From positions 682,001 to 746,000 of the forward strand of contig WOFQ01000001.1 in NCBI GenBank assembly GCA_012184525.1: a stretch of DNA of 64,000 nt, read 5' to 3'. The DNA is from Xenoacremonium recifei (lineage: Eukaryota; Ascomycota; Sordariomycetes; Hypocreales; Nectriaceae). The notes beneath the pieces are model-generated. The model did no database searches and had not been told where the DNA came from. It worked only from the letters and a program-made list of their open reading frames with translations. Shown here one piece after another: positions 44,478 to 57,410 of this stretch (positions within the stretch are counted from its first letter, which is position 1; the number at the start of each line of letters is the position of its first letter). The translations under genes and the position numbers were made by a program.

Positions 44478-47400
44478 GGATGGACGACCGAACCAAAGAG
44501 ACGATGACCTCAGGCGAGGGACTCCTGAGCATGGGCTGGTGGGGGGCAGACGACGAGGCTCGTTGCAGCAACGAATGAGAAGGGCGAGGGCATTGCTTTA
44601 GCTGCGTATGCCAGGGTGTTGCACACCTCCTTGACTGCTGCTTGTGCATGGCTAGCTACAAATGAGGTGGTTAGAACGATCGAATATACGTACGACTCAC
44701 GACAGTCGCGTAAGTGAGCTCACCTAGGAGTGGCTGCGGCGCTTAGCGTACCGTGTGTATGTTTCCGCGACATTATAAGGCGACGGAGACAACAAGATCT
44801 CGGTGCCCTATCCCGACAACCCCCGCATTGACCCAGGACATGGGCAATCCATAGGCTGGCGATTCAAGAATTGTCTCATAACGACAACTCCCCTGGACGC
44901 ATCCCAACCATATCTCACCCACACAGATGATTCTGGACACACGGACACGCATCTGAACCCGTCCCCCAGACCCCAGATTCTCGATGCCCTCATCCATCAC
45001 GCCAGGCCGGTGAATCTCGGTGCGGATGCTGGCTACTGCTCGGCAATTCTGGGGTACTGTCCATACTACCCCACAGTCTCTGCTTTACCCCGGATGCCAT
45101 CTTGTCATGGCTCATGCCATGGATAACCGGAGGCCCCATGGACAACCCACTATTTGTGGCCAGGCTGGACCAAGGAGTGAGAATGTTCTCCATACTTGAA
45201 TGTACATGTATTGCGTAGTGAGGACCTTGGAGAGTGGGTAATCAGCAGTAGCTGCGCGAGATGCCACCAGATGCGCGAAGGATTCTCGCCAACCCCAAGG
45301 GCAGAATGGTCGGCGAGCAGCTCCGCAGGTTGTCGGCGTAAAGCAGGGCGAGGCCGGCATGAGAGCTGCCGCGGCTATGCATCTCCCTCGGCGAGATATC
45401 GGCACTCTCGCTTCAATATCGAAGATTGCCCGAGATGGGAGATGTGACAACACTGGCTTCTGAAAGCCCGAGGGAGGGGAGGGGCCGGAAAGGTGACTTG
45501 AGGGCCAGGGACGGATGCCCACTTACATGCGCGACGCAGAGCTCAACCCCATGGGGAATAAGTCGAGACCCCCATATGGCGTACCAGAAAGTGCCCCAGG
45601 TGTAGCTCGGTACGTCCAGTCTTAGTCAATGAACAACTTTGTATTTGTAGCAACCTGCAATGGACCTAAGGATTCGTCACATAGCTTGGACCGAGTGTTG
45701 AGGACCGGCCCTGAGCGTGGGGCATTAAAAACCGCATCGTCGTGGTGGGTGGATGGCATGGGTGGGCATATCATCCTGGCGGTCGATCGAGAGCTGGGGC
45801 CAGAATGCAGCACCAGCGGCAACCCCGATTGCATCGAAGAGGGGGTGAGGTGCTGCACTGCTCATGAGTTGCACATGGGATTTCCAGATGGTCTCAAGGG
45901 CATCCTTACACAAGAATTGGGTGATGGATGATTGCGGTGAGAGACCTGGAGGTCTAGCAAAGAGGGTCGAGGAGCATTGCCAATGTGCTCCATATCGTAG
46001 GGCCTACTAAGCCCCCTCGAAGCTCATACGATGCCAGACTGACGGTTGAGCCCAGGTGCTTACCCGGCGGCTAGGACGTCCCCCACAGCACACAGCAGCG
46101 GGCATGGGCTCTCCGCACCAGTACGGAGTACTCTGTACATGCACTCGGACACGAGATTGCCTCAGAGAGAGCAGCATAACACACCCAGCAAAAATGTTGC
46201 GCTTTGTGAGCCCATACCCCCCTTTGAGAAGACGATACGGATAGCTTAAAGAATGCCCGGCTCCGGACCGGATTCGGAAACTCCAACCTACCTTGGGTCA
46301 GGCCAGAGTTCCAGTAGCGTCGGGGTATGCTTGCTGTGTGCTGCTCCGTCGACAGCGCGGCATCTCGGTGCGATAACGGGGCATAGCGTGAATGGCGCAG
46401 GACCGTCGTCCGCCTAGGCGTCATGAACGACACCCAAGATAGTGGCAAGCGTATGGCCCCAACGCAACGTTAGTGCTCTTGGAGGCGTGTGTGGGAGACG
46501 ACGACAGGCCTGACAGGGACCCTTGCCCTGAAGGGACCTTGCCCCGGCGAGCTGGCGAGCTTCTGCGGCGACCTGTCCCAAGGCCTGGGCTGGCCTTGGT
46601 GGAGCAGGTGAGGTACCTCTGTGTGTCGAGCGAAGTCACTTTCTGTGAGGAGGGCGAGGCGTTGCACTGAACGTCGTACCGGCCAGTACTTGGGGGAGCA
46701 CACTGTCTTGGCCAGTGTCTGATCTTGGTGCTCTTTGGGCGATCCTCGTTCACTAGCTCCAGCAGGAGTTGGAGTTGTTTGCCTCTCCCACGCAAGAGGG
46801 TCCAACACTGGCGCGACTGTGCATGTCAGGTCGTCTCACCTCGCCGACTCTGCACATGTAAGTGAGGCGCAAGAGGCGTCGACATACCCCCCATGCAGTC
46901 AACCTCCCATTCACTGCTGTAGGGCCTGTTTAATGGCGCAGCCTTGCAGCACACAAGAGCCCAGAAGAGCCAGGATAATCAGCGAGGTGCAGCTGGTCAT
47001 GCCAATGAGACCAGAACGGAGCAGCCCTGCGAGAGCCTGGTCAGTAAAGACATTCTCTATCCTTTGCTCCGTCTGTGCCTCTCCCAACCAGAAGGCTTGC
47101 ATCATTCCATCTTCCCGGGCCTCCACATGGTAGGAAAGTGTCGAGGCGACGGCGCAGAAAGTGCCTGTCGGTCAGTGGGGGAAAGAATAGGTAGGTGGAA
47201 GCGATCAAGTGTCAGAACAGAGGGACAGGAATGGGCAGCCAGTTGATTGGGGGGTTGCTTTCTAGGGCGGTCTGGGCTCTGATTTGGAGTGCTCATGACA
47301 AAGGTGGACGGGTAAAAAAAAGTGGGAGTCGTCGTCGTCGCCTTTGTCGGAGAAGCGCGCCTGTGGAAGTTCGGGAAAAGATACACGAGGGGACAGAGTG

Positions 47401-50400
47401 CACGACTCGGGGATCAAACGGACCTTGCCGGGATGGAGCTGCCGGTGCACGGCAGATTGGATAAATGTCTTGCAATTTATGAGCAGACGGCACCTTTGTA
47501 CAGAGTCCAGGTAACCTTTGGTCCAGGGGAGAAACTCAGCGTATGCTGTCTCTGACCCCAATCGCTGTCGGGGAACTCGATAGCCAACGAACGACTGGCA
47601 GCGATAAAGATGGGTTGCCAACAGCGAGAATCGACCGACGCACGTCAGTGGACAGGTGCTGGCTTGCCGGAATCAGACATGAGGCGCGGATACCAAGCGC
47701 CGCAAAGGCAGCAGAGTGGTCAGTGAAGCGGCGACGTTGCAAGGGAGAGAGGGCTTGGAGCAAGGACAGGGCCAGGTGAGAGATAAGACGAGAGGAGGAA
47801 GATGTCGCCGTGCTGAGCGAAGAGGGGAGGAAAAGAGGAAGGCCCGCCAGAAGGTGTGAGCCCAGCGCCAGGGCAACTGCAGCCCGAGCCTCCTTCCTGA
47901 GGTGCTATACGGAGCAGGCAGAGTCGAGTGACTCTTGCCTTCATGATACCTGCCCGGATATGTCCTGCCTCCTTCCGTTTGGCGGTGGTTGCACGGAAAT
48001 GCTCTGGAACAGGGGCGGGAGCCACTGCTACAGTGACTTCGCTGAGGCTTCTGACTTCATTCTTTCCAGCGCTGCCCCCTGCATTTGGGGGCGTTGGATT
48101 GTCTCACACGATATGTACCCGAGTACCTCCTAGCACGCTTCAGTGCCCACGGTTTGCCGGAGCCTTGATTGGTTCCCCCGCTCGCCCCCACCTCAAGCCG
48201 AGCGCAAGAGGGGCCAGAAACGGAACCAGTAACGAGGCGTTGGAAGTACCCGGTACGTATGTTTTGTCCAACAGCGCGGCCATGGCCTTTGGGAGTGGGA
48301 CCAGCATCGCACGGAGAGCTCAAGAGACGATGCGGTGTTGAACAACCTTTCACCTCTCCAACACAGAACCCAGTTCTTTCACATAATATTTTCCCATTTG
48401 GATAGTCGAAAGCATGGTGGGCTCTGAGATTTCGTTCTAAATTTTTTTTATCTGTCTTGTCACCTCCTGGTTTTCTCCAATGTGCGGAGTCGACCCCAGA
48501 TTGTGCCCGCCCCATGGGGCCCATGCGCAGCGCGAGTCGGGGGCTCCCTGGTAGGGCCTACCAGAGGTGACGGGAAAAAGGAAACCTGAATCTGTCAATG
48601 GATGACTCCCGCTCCAGAACGGACCGTGAACTCCGGGTCGCAAGTCTTTTGTCAAGCTCGGAGAGAAGTCCATCTGTCCAGTAGAAATATTCAGCCTGGA
48701 TGCCAGACTCACCATTGAGTCCGGAAGGGCTCTGGCCCCTGCGTCTGAGCGCTCCGAGCTCGTGCCCGATCTTTACCAGTGATTATTACTACAAAGTATC
48801 CGTCCTGCCTGCGCGGAACGGCAATCAAGATATGCCAGCGATTAGCAGTGGCCCTAGCTCCCGGAGAGAGGGCCTACCCGCTAGCCCTGGTGAGGAGCCA
48901 GCAGCTTGGCACTTTTGGGGCACTTGTAAAAAAGGCGCCCTTCAGCGTAATGATTCAGCTGCGGGAGAGGAAAAAAGGACATAATTAATACTGGCTCTCA
49001 GAGCTAGATGTGGTAATAGTAGCAGCATCCTCAGTTTCGGTCTCGGGAGAGTTCCGCTGCGACTGAGACCGCCTCGCTCACTCGATCATCATTACACGCC
49101 CCCCTCGCCAAAGCAAATCCTCACCCAATCCCCGAGGCGGTCGGCCATTTCGGTTGCTCATTCGTCACCGGCCTCGACACCTTGGCCGGAATCTCTTACG
49201 TATTGGAGGGAGTTTTGGTCGCGTTGGGGCTGAAGAGGTGTAGCAGATGCATGATGGCGGCAGTCAGCAGGACGCACACCGTACTTTTGGCCTGAGAGCA
49301 CACTTGGGTGCGTCATGTTTGCTTTTTCTGCGTGTTTTCACATGCATGCCGCGCCTACCATTAAATGCTGGTCTTTGTTCGGGGAAGCTTTTGAGGCTTG
49401 CGGGAGGGATGGAGAGGGAATGGATGGGCTGCTGGCAGGGATTGGAGGGTGGGCTGTGAGGCATAGGGCGCAGGTAGGTGCTACTTACTATTATTTCTAC
49501 TTCTCTCTCTTTCCTCATGCCATCTTTGTTGCAGCCTGCAAGTTGGCCCTCCGAGCCTCTCCACACTTGCCTGAGCGATCAACTCTTTCCTGGAATCCAG
49601 ATGCCTGTTTCTCATACCGGGCGAGGCCAGGGAAGTGCTTCCGCCCCGGTTTCCTCTCTCCCGATTGATTGACAGCCTGGGCCTGGAGGAGCACACGCCC
49701 AATCCAGCAATTCACACGCCCTCTGCCTCCAATTTCCCCGCCCTGGCCCTTGCGCCCGCGCTACGCCGCCATGCTGGGAGACCTGGCAGGTACTGGCCGT
49801 TGTACCCGGTACCTGCCCCCGTCGCGGCTTCCTCCACCTCTCCCGGGCACTGAAGTGAGGTGCGGCCTTCCCCCTCCCCTCCCTCCCTCTTTCCCCATGT
49901 GGAATCGCATCCTGCCTTGGATCTCAGCGCTGGGTGCTGCTTGCTTGTCTACTCCGTGTTCTCTCCACGCCAGCGCTTCTCTCTTCTCTTGTTCTGCATC
50001 TCCTGTACCCCGAACCCTGTGTACATCAAAGCTGCGGTCCAGCACGCTGTAATAACCCTCGTCCCAACGGACTGCATCTGAATCCCATCGCGCTACTGCA
50101 TTTGCCCTGTCCTGCTCTCCTCTGCCGCTCCCCACCCTAGCCGCCTCCCCAGCTTCAGCACACGACGACTCGGTCTAGAGCTGCAGGCAGGAGGAACAAC
50201 GCCAGGTCGCCGCATCACGTCCTCATTGATCCAATGCTGAGCAATTACGAGCTGTGAGGCCAAGACAATATCTGGTCCGACACACCGTCGCATCAATTTC
50301 AGCCACAACTCGCTCCCACGTCCACTGAGCCAGCCCTGTCCAATCCGACAGGCACGACGACGATCCGGTGACGCCAGCTGCTTTTCCCTCGGTGCCTTCC

Positions 50401-51412
50401 AGAGAATTGTCCAGCCAGGCTCCGACGTGCTGCTCGCCCGACTGCTGGACAGACCTCGGAACAGGCAACCTGATGCTGTGCTGATGTCTCACCTCCTTAT
50501 GAACACGGGGCTCGACTATTTCTCCTCGTCCTTCTCCGCAGACACTCGACGACACATCGATCAGCAGCTGTTCCGCACTCTCCAACTTTCAACTTGCAGC
50601 ATCTGACGCCGAACGGGATTCCCGTACGCATTCTACCTTCGGCTCAACCCCCGACGGCTGTTCCGAACTCCCCTCCATTCCAAAGCCTACGGGTCCCGAC
50701 TCCGCGAGGGGGATTTTCGCTGGCCCGAGAAGGAGGGCGTCCGAGAAAGAGGGGGAAAGCTTACTTTCGTCTAAGCGGCGGCGTTGATTTTCAGTGCACC
50801 CTCCCCTCCCTCACTGACTGGGGGGGCGTATTGGATCAGACACCAGGACCAAAACCAAGACCAAGCTTGACCAAGGCTGGAGGCCAACACCCAGAAGCTT
50901 TAGCTTGCGTCCTCGCCCCCGTGTCAGTCAGCTAGCCAAGACAGACGCCCCAGCTCTGGGAAGCGTGCCTTGTCTTCTTCTCTCGACGCTCGTGGGATTC
51001 TGGACCTTGAGTTTGGGCGCTGAGCTCCTGGGATTGGCGTTCAGACACCGGCTGTTGCGTCGTCTTTGCCGGGGCACAGATTTATCCCCATCCCTCCCAA
51101 AAGCTCTCTCTCTCCATCTCCATATCCATCTCCACGGCCCCATCTGCCATCTGCACTCTATCTTCTGCCACTACCCTTCTCAACGCACCCCGCAATCCGC
51201 CATCCGCCAGCCGACCCAACCGACTCATCCTCCGGGCAGACTTGAACTCCAATTTTCCCGTCTCTCGACTCTGCTTGTCCCCCTTCTCTTCTCTCCTTCC
51301 GTCTTGTTACTCAAACCTCCATTTCCCCCACCTTGAGTTTCTTGCGTAACATTGCAAGAACAAGAGGCCCTTGACTTACAAGTCACACGGGGCTTGACCC
51401 TCACCAACAACG
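44478..51412. other. 6.9-kb region without a supported gene, ending in a C/T-rich leader
   Basis: No open frame here has both an ATG start and recognisable or codon-biased translation. A minus-strand frame at 46911-47126 has one hydrophobic stretch but is short and isolated. The 10-base word TACGGAGTAC occurs at 46122-46131 and again at 59757-59766. From about 49500 to 51400 the + strand is C/T-rich with many CTCTCC/CATCTC words, as in long leaders of regulatory genes, and leads into the zinc-finger gene at 51413. The left part may hold distal control elements, noncoding RNA, or relics too decayed to recognise. Confidence 0.5.
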
Positions 51413-54400
51413 ATGCTGGCTCTCCAGTCCATCGAGGCGCCGCCTCCTCACCCACTACCTGCTGCTCCAGCGGCCCTCGTCGCTGAGCCAGTAGAGCGAC
51501 AGCAGAAGCCCAAGACGCTGCCGTGCAAGTACTGCAGCAAGCGATTCAGGTATGTCTAGGCTCCCATCCAGTCAATATGCTGCGAGCTCCTGCTAATCCG
51601 ACTCCCTCGTAACTAGGCGCGTAGAACACGTCCAGCGCCATGAGCGCACACACACCAAGGAGAAGCCGTTCTCCTGCGGCTGGGATCGCTGCGGCAAGAC
51701 GTTTGGACGACGGTATGTGATGCTGCTTGTGATTCGACTAGCCATCTCCCACGACCATCCCCTTCGCCGCCCCGTCTTCCAGCCTTGTCCCACCCATGCC
51801 TTTCTCATTTTACCTTGACTCTCCGCCCCAATCCTCCGCCATTCTACTCTCGCTCCACACTCTTCTGTTTACATGTTTGCTTGTTCTCATCGTCCTCTCT
51901 CACGATACATCACGACACACCCTACCGCATCATTAACTTTCCCCCAATCCTCCGGCGACACATGCTTACATGGATATCAGGGATCTTCTCGTCCGACACG
52001 AGAAGCTTGTTCATCTCAATGAAGGCAACAAGGACAGCAACCGGCCTCGGAAGCTGTCTTCAAATACTTCAAGCACTTCACATAAGACCTCAATCTCGGA
52101 AGGCTATGTAGAAGGAGAATCCATCTCCCTACTTCATACTAATGGCGCAAGACACCTGCCGCCGCCGCAGGCTCAACAGCCGCTGCCTCAGCCGCCACCT
52201 CCGTACCATCATGGCTCGCTCCCACCGCCGACAGCTGCTCGCCAACAGCCTCAAGATCCTCGTGCACCGTCGAGGCCTAGTGCTTGCAATCTCGATCTCC
52301 TTTCAGATGCCGCCTTGGCCAGCGCTGTCACACCAGTGCAGCCGCCATCGACAGACATGTCTGGACGCTCACCAACTGATAGGAGGAAGAGCAGCTATGG
52401 CGATTCAATTGTAGCCTATTCTGAACGTCCTCCTCGAGAGGATGGCCACCCGCTGCCACCTCCATACCAGCATCAGCAGCCCAATGGATCTTATGACGAC
52501 TACAACCTTTTCCTCGACGAATTTCCATCCTCAGCGCACTTTCTTCCCCCGCACTTTGAGCCCGACCAATCTACCAGCTTGTGGTCCCGATCGCCAGCGG
52601 CCTTTGCTCAGCGCCGCGTATCGAAACCCAACTTTCCCTCACGGTTCGGGTCCATGGCGCCCGACCCGCGAGATGGAGCAGAGGCGGCTAGAGCTCACGA
52701 AGAGCAATCTCGAGCTTCAGTCTTACGGATCTCAGTTGTTGACCACACCGTTATTAAAAATCGACTCGACGAATTCTCCTCTGTTTTGCCCAACGACTTT
52801 GTGTTTCCATCTCGACATACGCTTACTCGGTTTTTGGAGGGCTACATGAGCGGATTCCACGAACACCTGCCCTTCTTACATCTGCCGACCTTCTCGCCAG
52901 TAGAGACGGCACCCGAACTGCTTCTCGCTATCCTTGCCGTTGGTGCACAATACCGATTTGAGAAGAACCGTGGGTACGCCCTGTGGTACGCTGCGAAGGC
53001 CATTGCCATGGAGCAGATTCGACGGAGGCGCATATCAGAAGTCCATGCGTTGCTCCCTACCCCTGCGGCTTATAGTCCTCATTCGACGAGGCCTTCTCCC
53101 AGTGCGACTTACCGCCATTCGTTTGCCTCAGCACAATCTGAGCGGCCCACAACGCAAGATACCCACCGCGAGCCCTAGTAAGTATCTTCCCCAGGATAGA
53201 GTTGACTTGTGCTCACCAGACGTAGCTCTCCGAATACCCCACAGGCTCGCCTTGAGACAATCCAGGCGGTGTTGCTCCTTTTCGCCGTCGGACTATGGGG
53301 TGTCAAGACGATCCTCCACGAGGCCCTGTCTCTGCAGAGCAACCTAGCTATCCTCATTCGAGAGGAGGGGTTGATCGCCGAGGCTAGCCAAGCTGCCGTC
53401 AACGACTGGGAAACATGGGTGCGCCTTGAGACGGCCACACGAACGAAACTTGTGGCGTACTGCTTTTTCAACCTTTGCAGCACCGCTTACAACATGCCAC
53501 CCCTACTGCTGACGTCTGAGGTGAATTTGCCACTACCACAGAGGTCCCGGCTCTGGAGAGCTGAAAGCGCATGGCAATGGCAAGAAGCACGACAGGCTAT
53601 CCCGATGGTCGACATCACCCTCCACGAGGCCTTCTCAAGGCTGTTTGGTCGATCGAACCAGCCTCTCCCCCCTCAGCTGTCTTCACTAGGAAACTATGTG
53701 CTCATTCATGCCTTGATGCAACACATCTATCTCCTCAAGCAGACCTCGTTTTCCGTCAACTCGCCTTATGATATCTTACGGACGATGAAGCCTGAAGATG
53801 TTGAAGAAGTCACGCAGGCATTGCGTGTGTGGCAAAGCAATTTCGAGCACCAACATCAACTCCGCGCGGCCGAGCTGGGACTATCGAGTGCAGCCGAGTC
53901 AATTGAAGGGAGCACGCTAGATTTCACGGCGACTGCGCTATTACGACTGGCATATATCCGGCTGTACACGGACATATCCCCTGCTCGGTCGCTTGAGACA
54001 AGGGATCCCCTTCTTGTGGCGTCGGCACTCAGTAGGACACCGCTTCTCGTTCGCAGCTTGAGACTGCACCGTGCAGTTTTCCAGGCTACCCATGCACTAT
54101 CCATGTTGGTGAAGGCTGGTGTCAACTACGTGGCTAGGACCAAGTCGGCCGAATGGAGCATTCAACATTCACGTGAGTTTTGTCCACCCTCTGACGTCGT
54201 AATTTGTCGATTGCTGACTCGCATCTTCAGTGTGTAACTTTGAATGCGGCATTCTGGTGTCGAAATGGCTGCTGACCCTTGCGGCCATCGGCCCTACTGA
54301 TCCACCGGCGTCGGCCGAAGAGAAGAGCCTCCTTGAGATGGTCCGGCGCATGCTGGACGAGACGGAGTTTGCGGTGCCGATCGACCCCTCCTTGTCCGCT

Positions 54401-54628
54401 CCAAATTCGGGGTCCGGACAAATGGAGATGGCGACGAGTGACAGTGCGAAGCTCCGCCAGATGGCAAGCGCAGTGGTTCGGCTCTGGGCTGAGACTTTCA
54501 AGGGGACGCATATTTTCGACATGGTCAAGGTCATGGGTTCAAGTCTAGATGGCTACGCGGATTTGGTTGACAAACCACGGGAGAGAACGCCTCCGGGGCG
54601 GCTTGGGCCCGAGGCAGGGATGGCTTGA
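51413..54628 (+). CDS. transcription factor with two N-terminal C2H2 zinc fingers and a fungal_trans domain
   Basis: Five exons, 51413-51549, 51617-51712, 51981-53177, 53226-54172 and 54231-54628, encode 924 aa. Introns are 67, 268, 48 and 58 bp, all starting GT[AG][TA]GT. Finger 1 is CKYCSKRFRRVEHVQRHERTH and finger 2 CGWDRCGKTFGRRDLLVRHEKLVH, joined by a TKEKPF linker. Introns 1 and 2 interrupt each finger. A Pro/Gln-rich disordered region follows. From about residue 330 (HTVIKNRLDEFSSVLPNDFVFPSRHTLTRFLEGYMSGFHEHLPFLHLPTF) begins the fungal-specific transcription factor domain, with AILAVGAQYRFEKNRGYALWYAAKAIA. Related C2H2/fungal_trans factors regulate carbon, fatty-acid or amide metabolism, but the targets here are unknown. 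Confidence 0.88.
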
Positions 54629-56204
54629 GAAATGACATGAGGCGTCTATAAAAATTTGGGGGAGTACTTCTGCATGCATGCGGATATTTCTGGGGTTACG
54701 ACGCGACGATGCAACGAATTAGCCTTGTTCTCATGAGGGACCACACGGTATGACGAGATGGTATCTCAAGGTGGGCAAGTCACACGCCACGCCAAGACGA
54801 AAGCTCACCGAAGCGACTCTCACCGCGTACGATGGCCCTTTGTGGTAGGGCTCCCTTCGGTTCCCTGCTTTGATTTTGAGTGGATTCACAACAGGATGGG
54901 AAGGTATACAAAGGGGATATGGGAATACAATGGAGGCATCTTTATGGAACAGGCCCGGGCTTTCCCCCGGCAATGCAATCGTGTATTATACTAGTACTGG
55001 GGCGCTTATGGACTGGATTTATGCAGACTGTCTATTTTGAAAAGGATGCAACTTGTTGATCCAACACGGTCTTTCATTATTTAGCTGCGAAGGTATCTCC
55101 TCGGGGTCACGGATATGGGTTCTCAAAACTGGCTTTGCAATTCAATTTTCTGGGGGCTGATCTTACGCCCACCAATATCAATGTCGTTGGTTCTTCTTAC
55201 CTGGTGCGCTCTAGATGTCTTCACGCAATGATGAGGGGTTTGATGAGGAGAAGGCTTGGAGCCGGAATCGACCTCGGGCCAGGGTCCGCGTCTTTCATCT
55301 GCAGATCCTAGTGACTGAGTAAGAGAGAGGTGACACCGCACTTCATTAGAGCGCCTCTAGGCCACTGGCTTCCCCCGGAGCCGTACTGCGGAGGCTAGCG
55401 CTCACTAATCGACAAAGCACGGGTCCGACGGATGTGTGCTTGTTCGGGGGAGGTGTGTGAGCGGCTCCGTTGGATGTGTGATTTCAAAGCGGCTTGGGAA
55501 CGGAGCCGACGGAGCGTTTATGTAAATGGCAGGCACCCAGGAGATCTGAGGAAATGGTAGCTTGGAGGCAATCTTGCCCAATTGGCTTGGAGGGTTATTG
55601 TAGATGATGGGTGATGTGTCGCATTTTGACGTTGACTTGGTGAGCTTACACTAGGGAGACAGAAGGGTGCGGTCGGGGTGCTTCAGATGTACTTGGGCGC
55701 TTCAAAATCTTGCTAAAATGAACCAATGGCTAAGTTGGCTATTTAGATGGAGTAGGGCATCATCTGGGAAGCTCTGCTTCACGCCTCTATGTATACAGGT
55801 GATTGATGAATGGAAGCTCTGGAGAAGACATCCCATATCCCCAACCCCACGATTGAATGGCACGTGCGCATTGGCTCTCACATGCAGAAGGGCTTTTGGA
55901 AGGGAAGCCGCGACTCTGGGTCCTGCCCATGTCGGTGGACTGTGGGGTAAGGATCAATGTGGGGAAGTACCTCGGCTGGTCACGGCCGAGGGAGGAACGA
56001 CTCCAGCTGCTGTCGTGAGACTTCGAGACTCCAAGACTTCTTTACGTTCGCAAAGATCTTATCCCTAGAATGAACTTGCGATAGACATTGCCTTGATTCG
56101 ATAGACCGAGACTCCTTTCAGCGCTGCTCCTAGAACTTTGCCTCGACCTCCGCTTGCGCATATCCTAACGACGTCATTCCTTCGCTTCAGGAAAACGAGA
56201 CGCG
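54629..56204. other. intergenic region upstream of nitronate monooxygenase
   Basis: 1.6 kb with no supported gene. It contains the zinc-finger gene's 3' region and, at its right end, a possible leader intron acceptor (TTCGCTTCAG just before 56191). Nothing else stood out. Confidence 0.5.
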
Positions 56205-57253
56205 ATGCCTTTCGCGACTGAGCTGACCCGTCGGCTGGGTATTCGAGGTAGGCCAAGTTTGAGCCTTTGATGGGATGTGATCATCGCTGACTGATCGTTG
56301 CAGTGCCCATCGTCCAGGGCGGCATGATGCACGTCGGCACCGCTGACCTCGCCTCGGCCGTCTCCAACGCCGGCGGCCTGGGCATCATCACGGCCCTCAT
56401 CTTCCCCTCACCCGACGCCCTCCGCGCCGAAATCCGCCGCTGCCGCACGCTGACCAAATACCCCTTCGGCGTCAACATCACGCTGCTGCCCGCCATGGTG
56501 CCGCCCGACTACGGCGCCTACGCCCAGGCCGTCATCGACGAGGGCATCACGGTCGTCGAGACGGCCGGCAACTCGCCCGGCCCCGTCATCGCGCAGCTCA
56601 AGAAGGCCGGCGTCACCGTCCTGCACAAGTGCACGAGCATCCGCCACGCCCAGAGCGCCGTCAAGCTGGGCGTCGACTTCCTGAGCATCGACGGCTTCGA
56701 GTGCGCCGGCCACGTCGGCGAGAGCGACATCACCAACTTCATCCTGCTCTCCAAGGCGCGCCAGACCCTCAACGTGCCCTTCATCGCGAGCGGCGGCTTC
56801 GCGGATGGCCAGGGCCTCGCCGCGGCGCTGTGCCTGGGCGCCTGCGGCATCAACATGGGCACGCGCTTCATGTGCACGCAGGAGGCCCCCGTGCACATGA
56901 AGATCAAGGAGGAGATTGTGCGCGCGCAGGAGACGGACACCACGCTGCTGCTGCGGCGGTGGCGCAACACCAGCCGGCTGTACAAGAACAAGGTCGCGAC
57001 CGAGGCGCTGAAGATTGAGCGCGAGAGCCCGACGGGCAAGTTCGAGGAGGTTGCGCCGTTGGTGAGTGGGAAGCGCGGCAAGGAGGTGTTTGTCAACGGT
57101 GACCCCGAGTTTGGCGTGTGGACGACCGGCCAGGTCATTGGTCTGATTCATGATATTCCTACCTGTGATGTGCTGGTGAAGCGGATTGCGAAGGAGGCGG
57201 AGGAGGCGTTGCGGGAGAGATTGTCGTTGATTGTGCCGGAGTCGAAGCTATAG
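56205..57253 (+). CDS. nitronate monooxygenase (2-nitropropane dioxygenase family)
   Basis: This FMN-dependent TIM-barrel enzyme oxidises alkyl nitronates such as propionate 3-nitronate, detoxifying them. Exons 56205-56247 and 56304-57253 encode 330 aa; the 56-bp intron splits a Val codon just before the conserved VPIVQGGM. Other motifs are GGLGIITAL, VNITLLP, VVETAGNSPGPVI, GFECAGHVGESD with the catalytic-type His151, and the FMN phosphate-binding IASGGFADGQGLAAALCLGACGINMGTRF. The length fits class I NMOs. It converges on the F-box gene with 157 bases between stop codons, so the 3' UTRs may overlap. Confidence 0.94.
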
Positions 57254-57410
57254 ACAAACAAAGGACTTGTATTTCTTGTATGGCGTATCCTGAGTAACCT
57301 CGTATAGAACCCTTCTATTTTCCAGTTGTACTTCTATATTTATCCTCTTGTTCCTGAAACCAAAACACCTTAAAAGACCAAATATGCTCGTATATCATGT
57401 CTCGTCATTA

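Noticed and set aside
46911..47126. Small minus-strand frame with a hydrophobic stretch
   Set aside because: Isolated, short, and without supporting splice sites or neighbours; one hydrophobic segment is expected by chance in 7 kb.
56408..57151. 247-codon minus-strand frame opposite nitronate monooxygenase
   Set aside because: It is a shadow of a C-ending codon-biased gene; the Ala/Asp/Val/Gly/Leu-rich translation is typical of antisense frames.
32270..57253. Specialised-metabolite gene cluster (FAD oxidoreductase, PhyH enzyme, nitronate monooxygenase, zinc-finger factor)
   Set aside because: No PKS, NRPS, terpene synthase or transporter is present, and the enzymes are spread over 25 kb among housekeeping genes.
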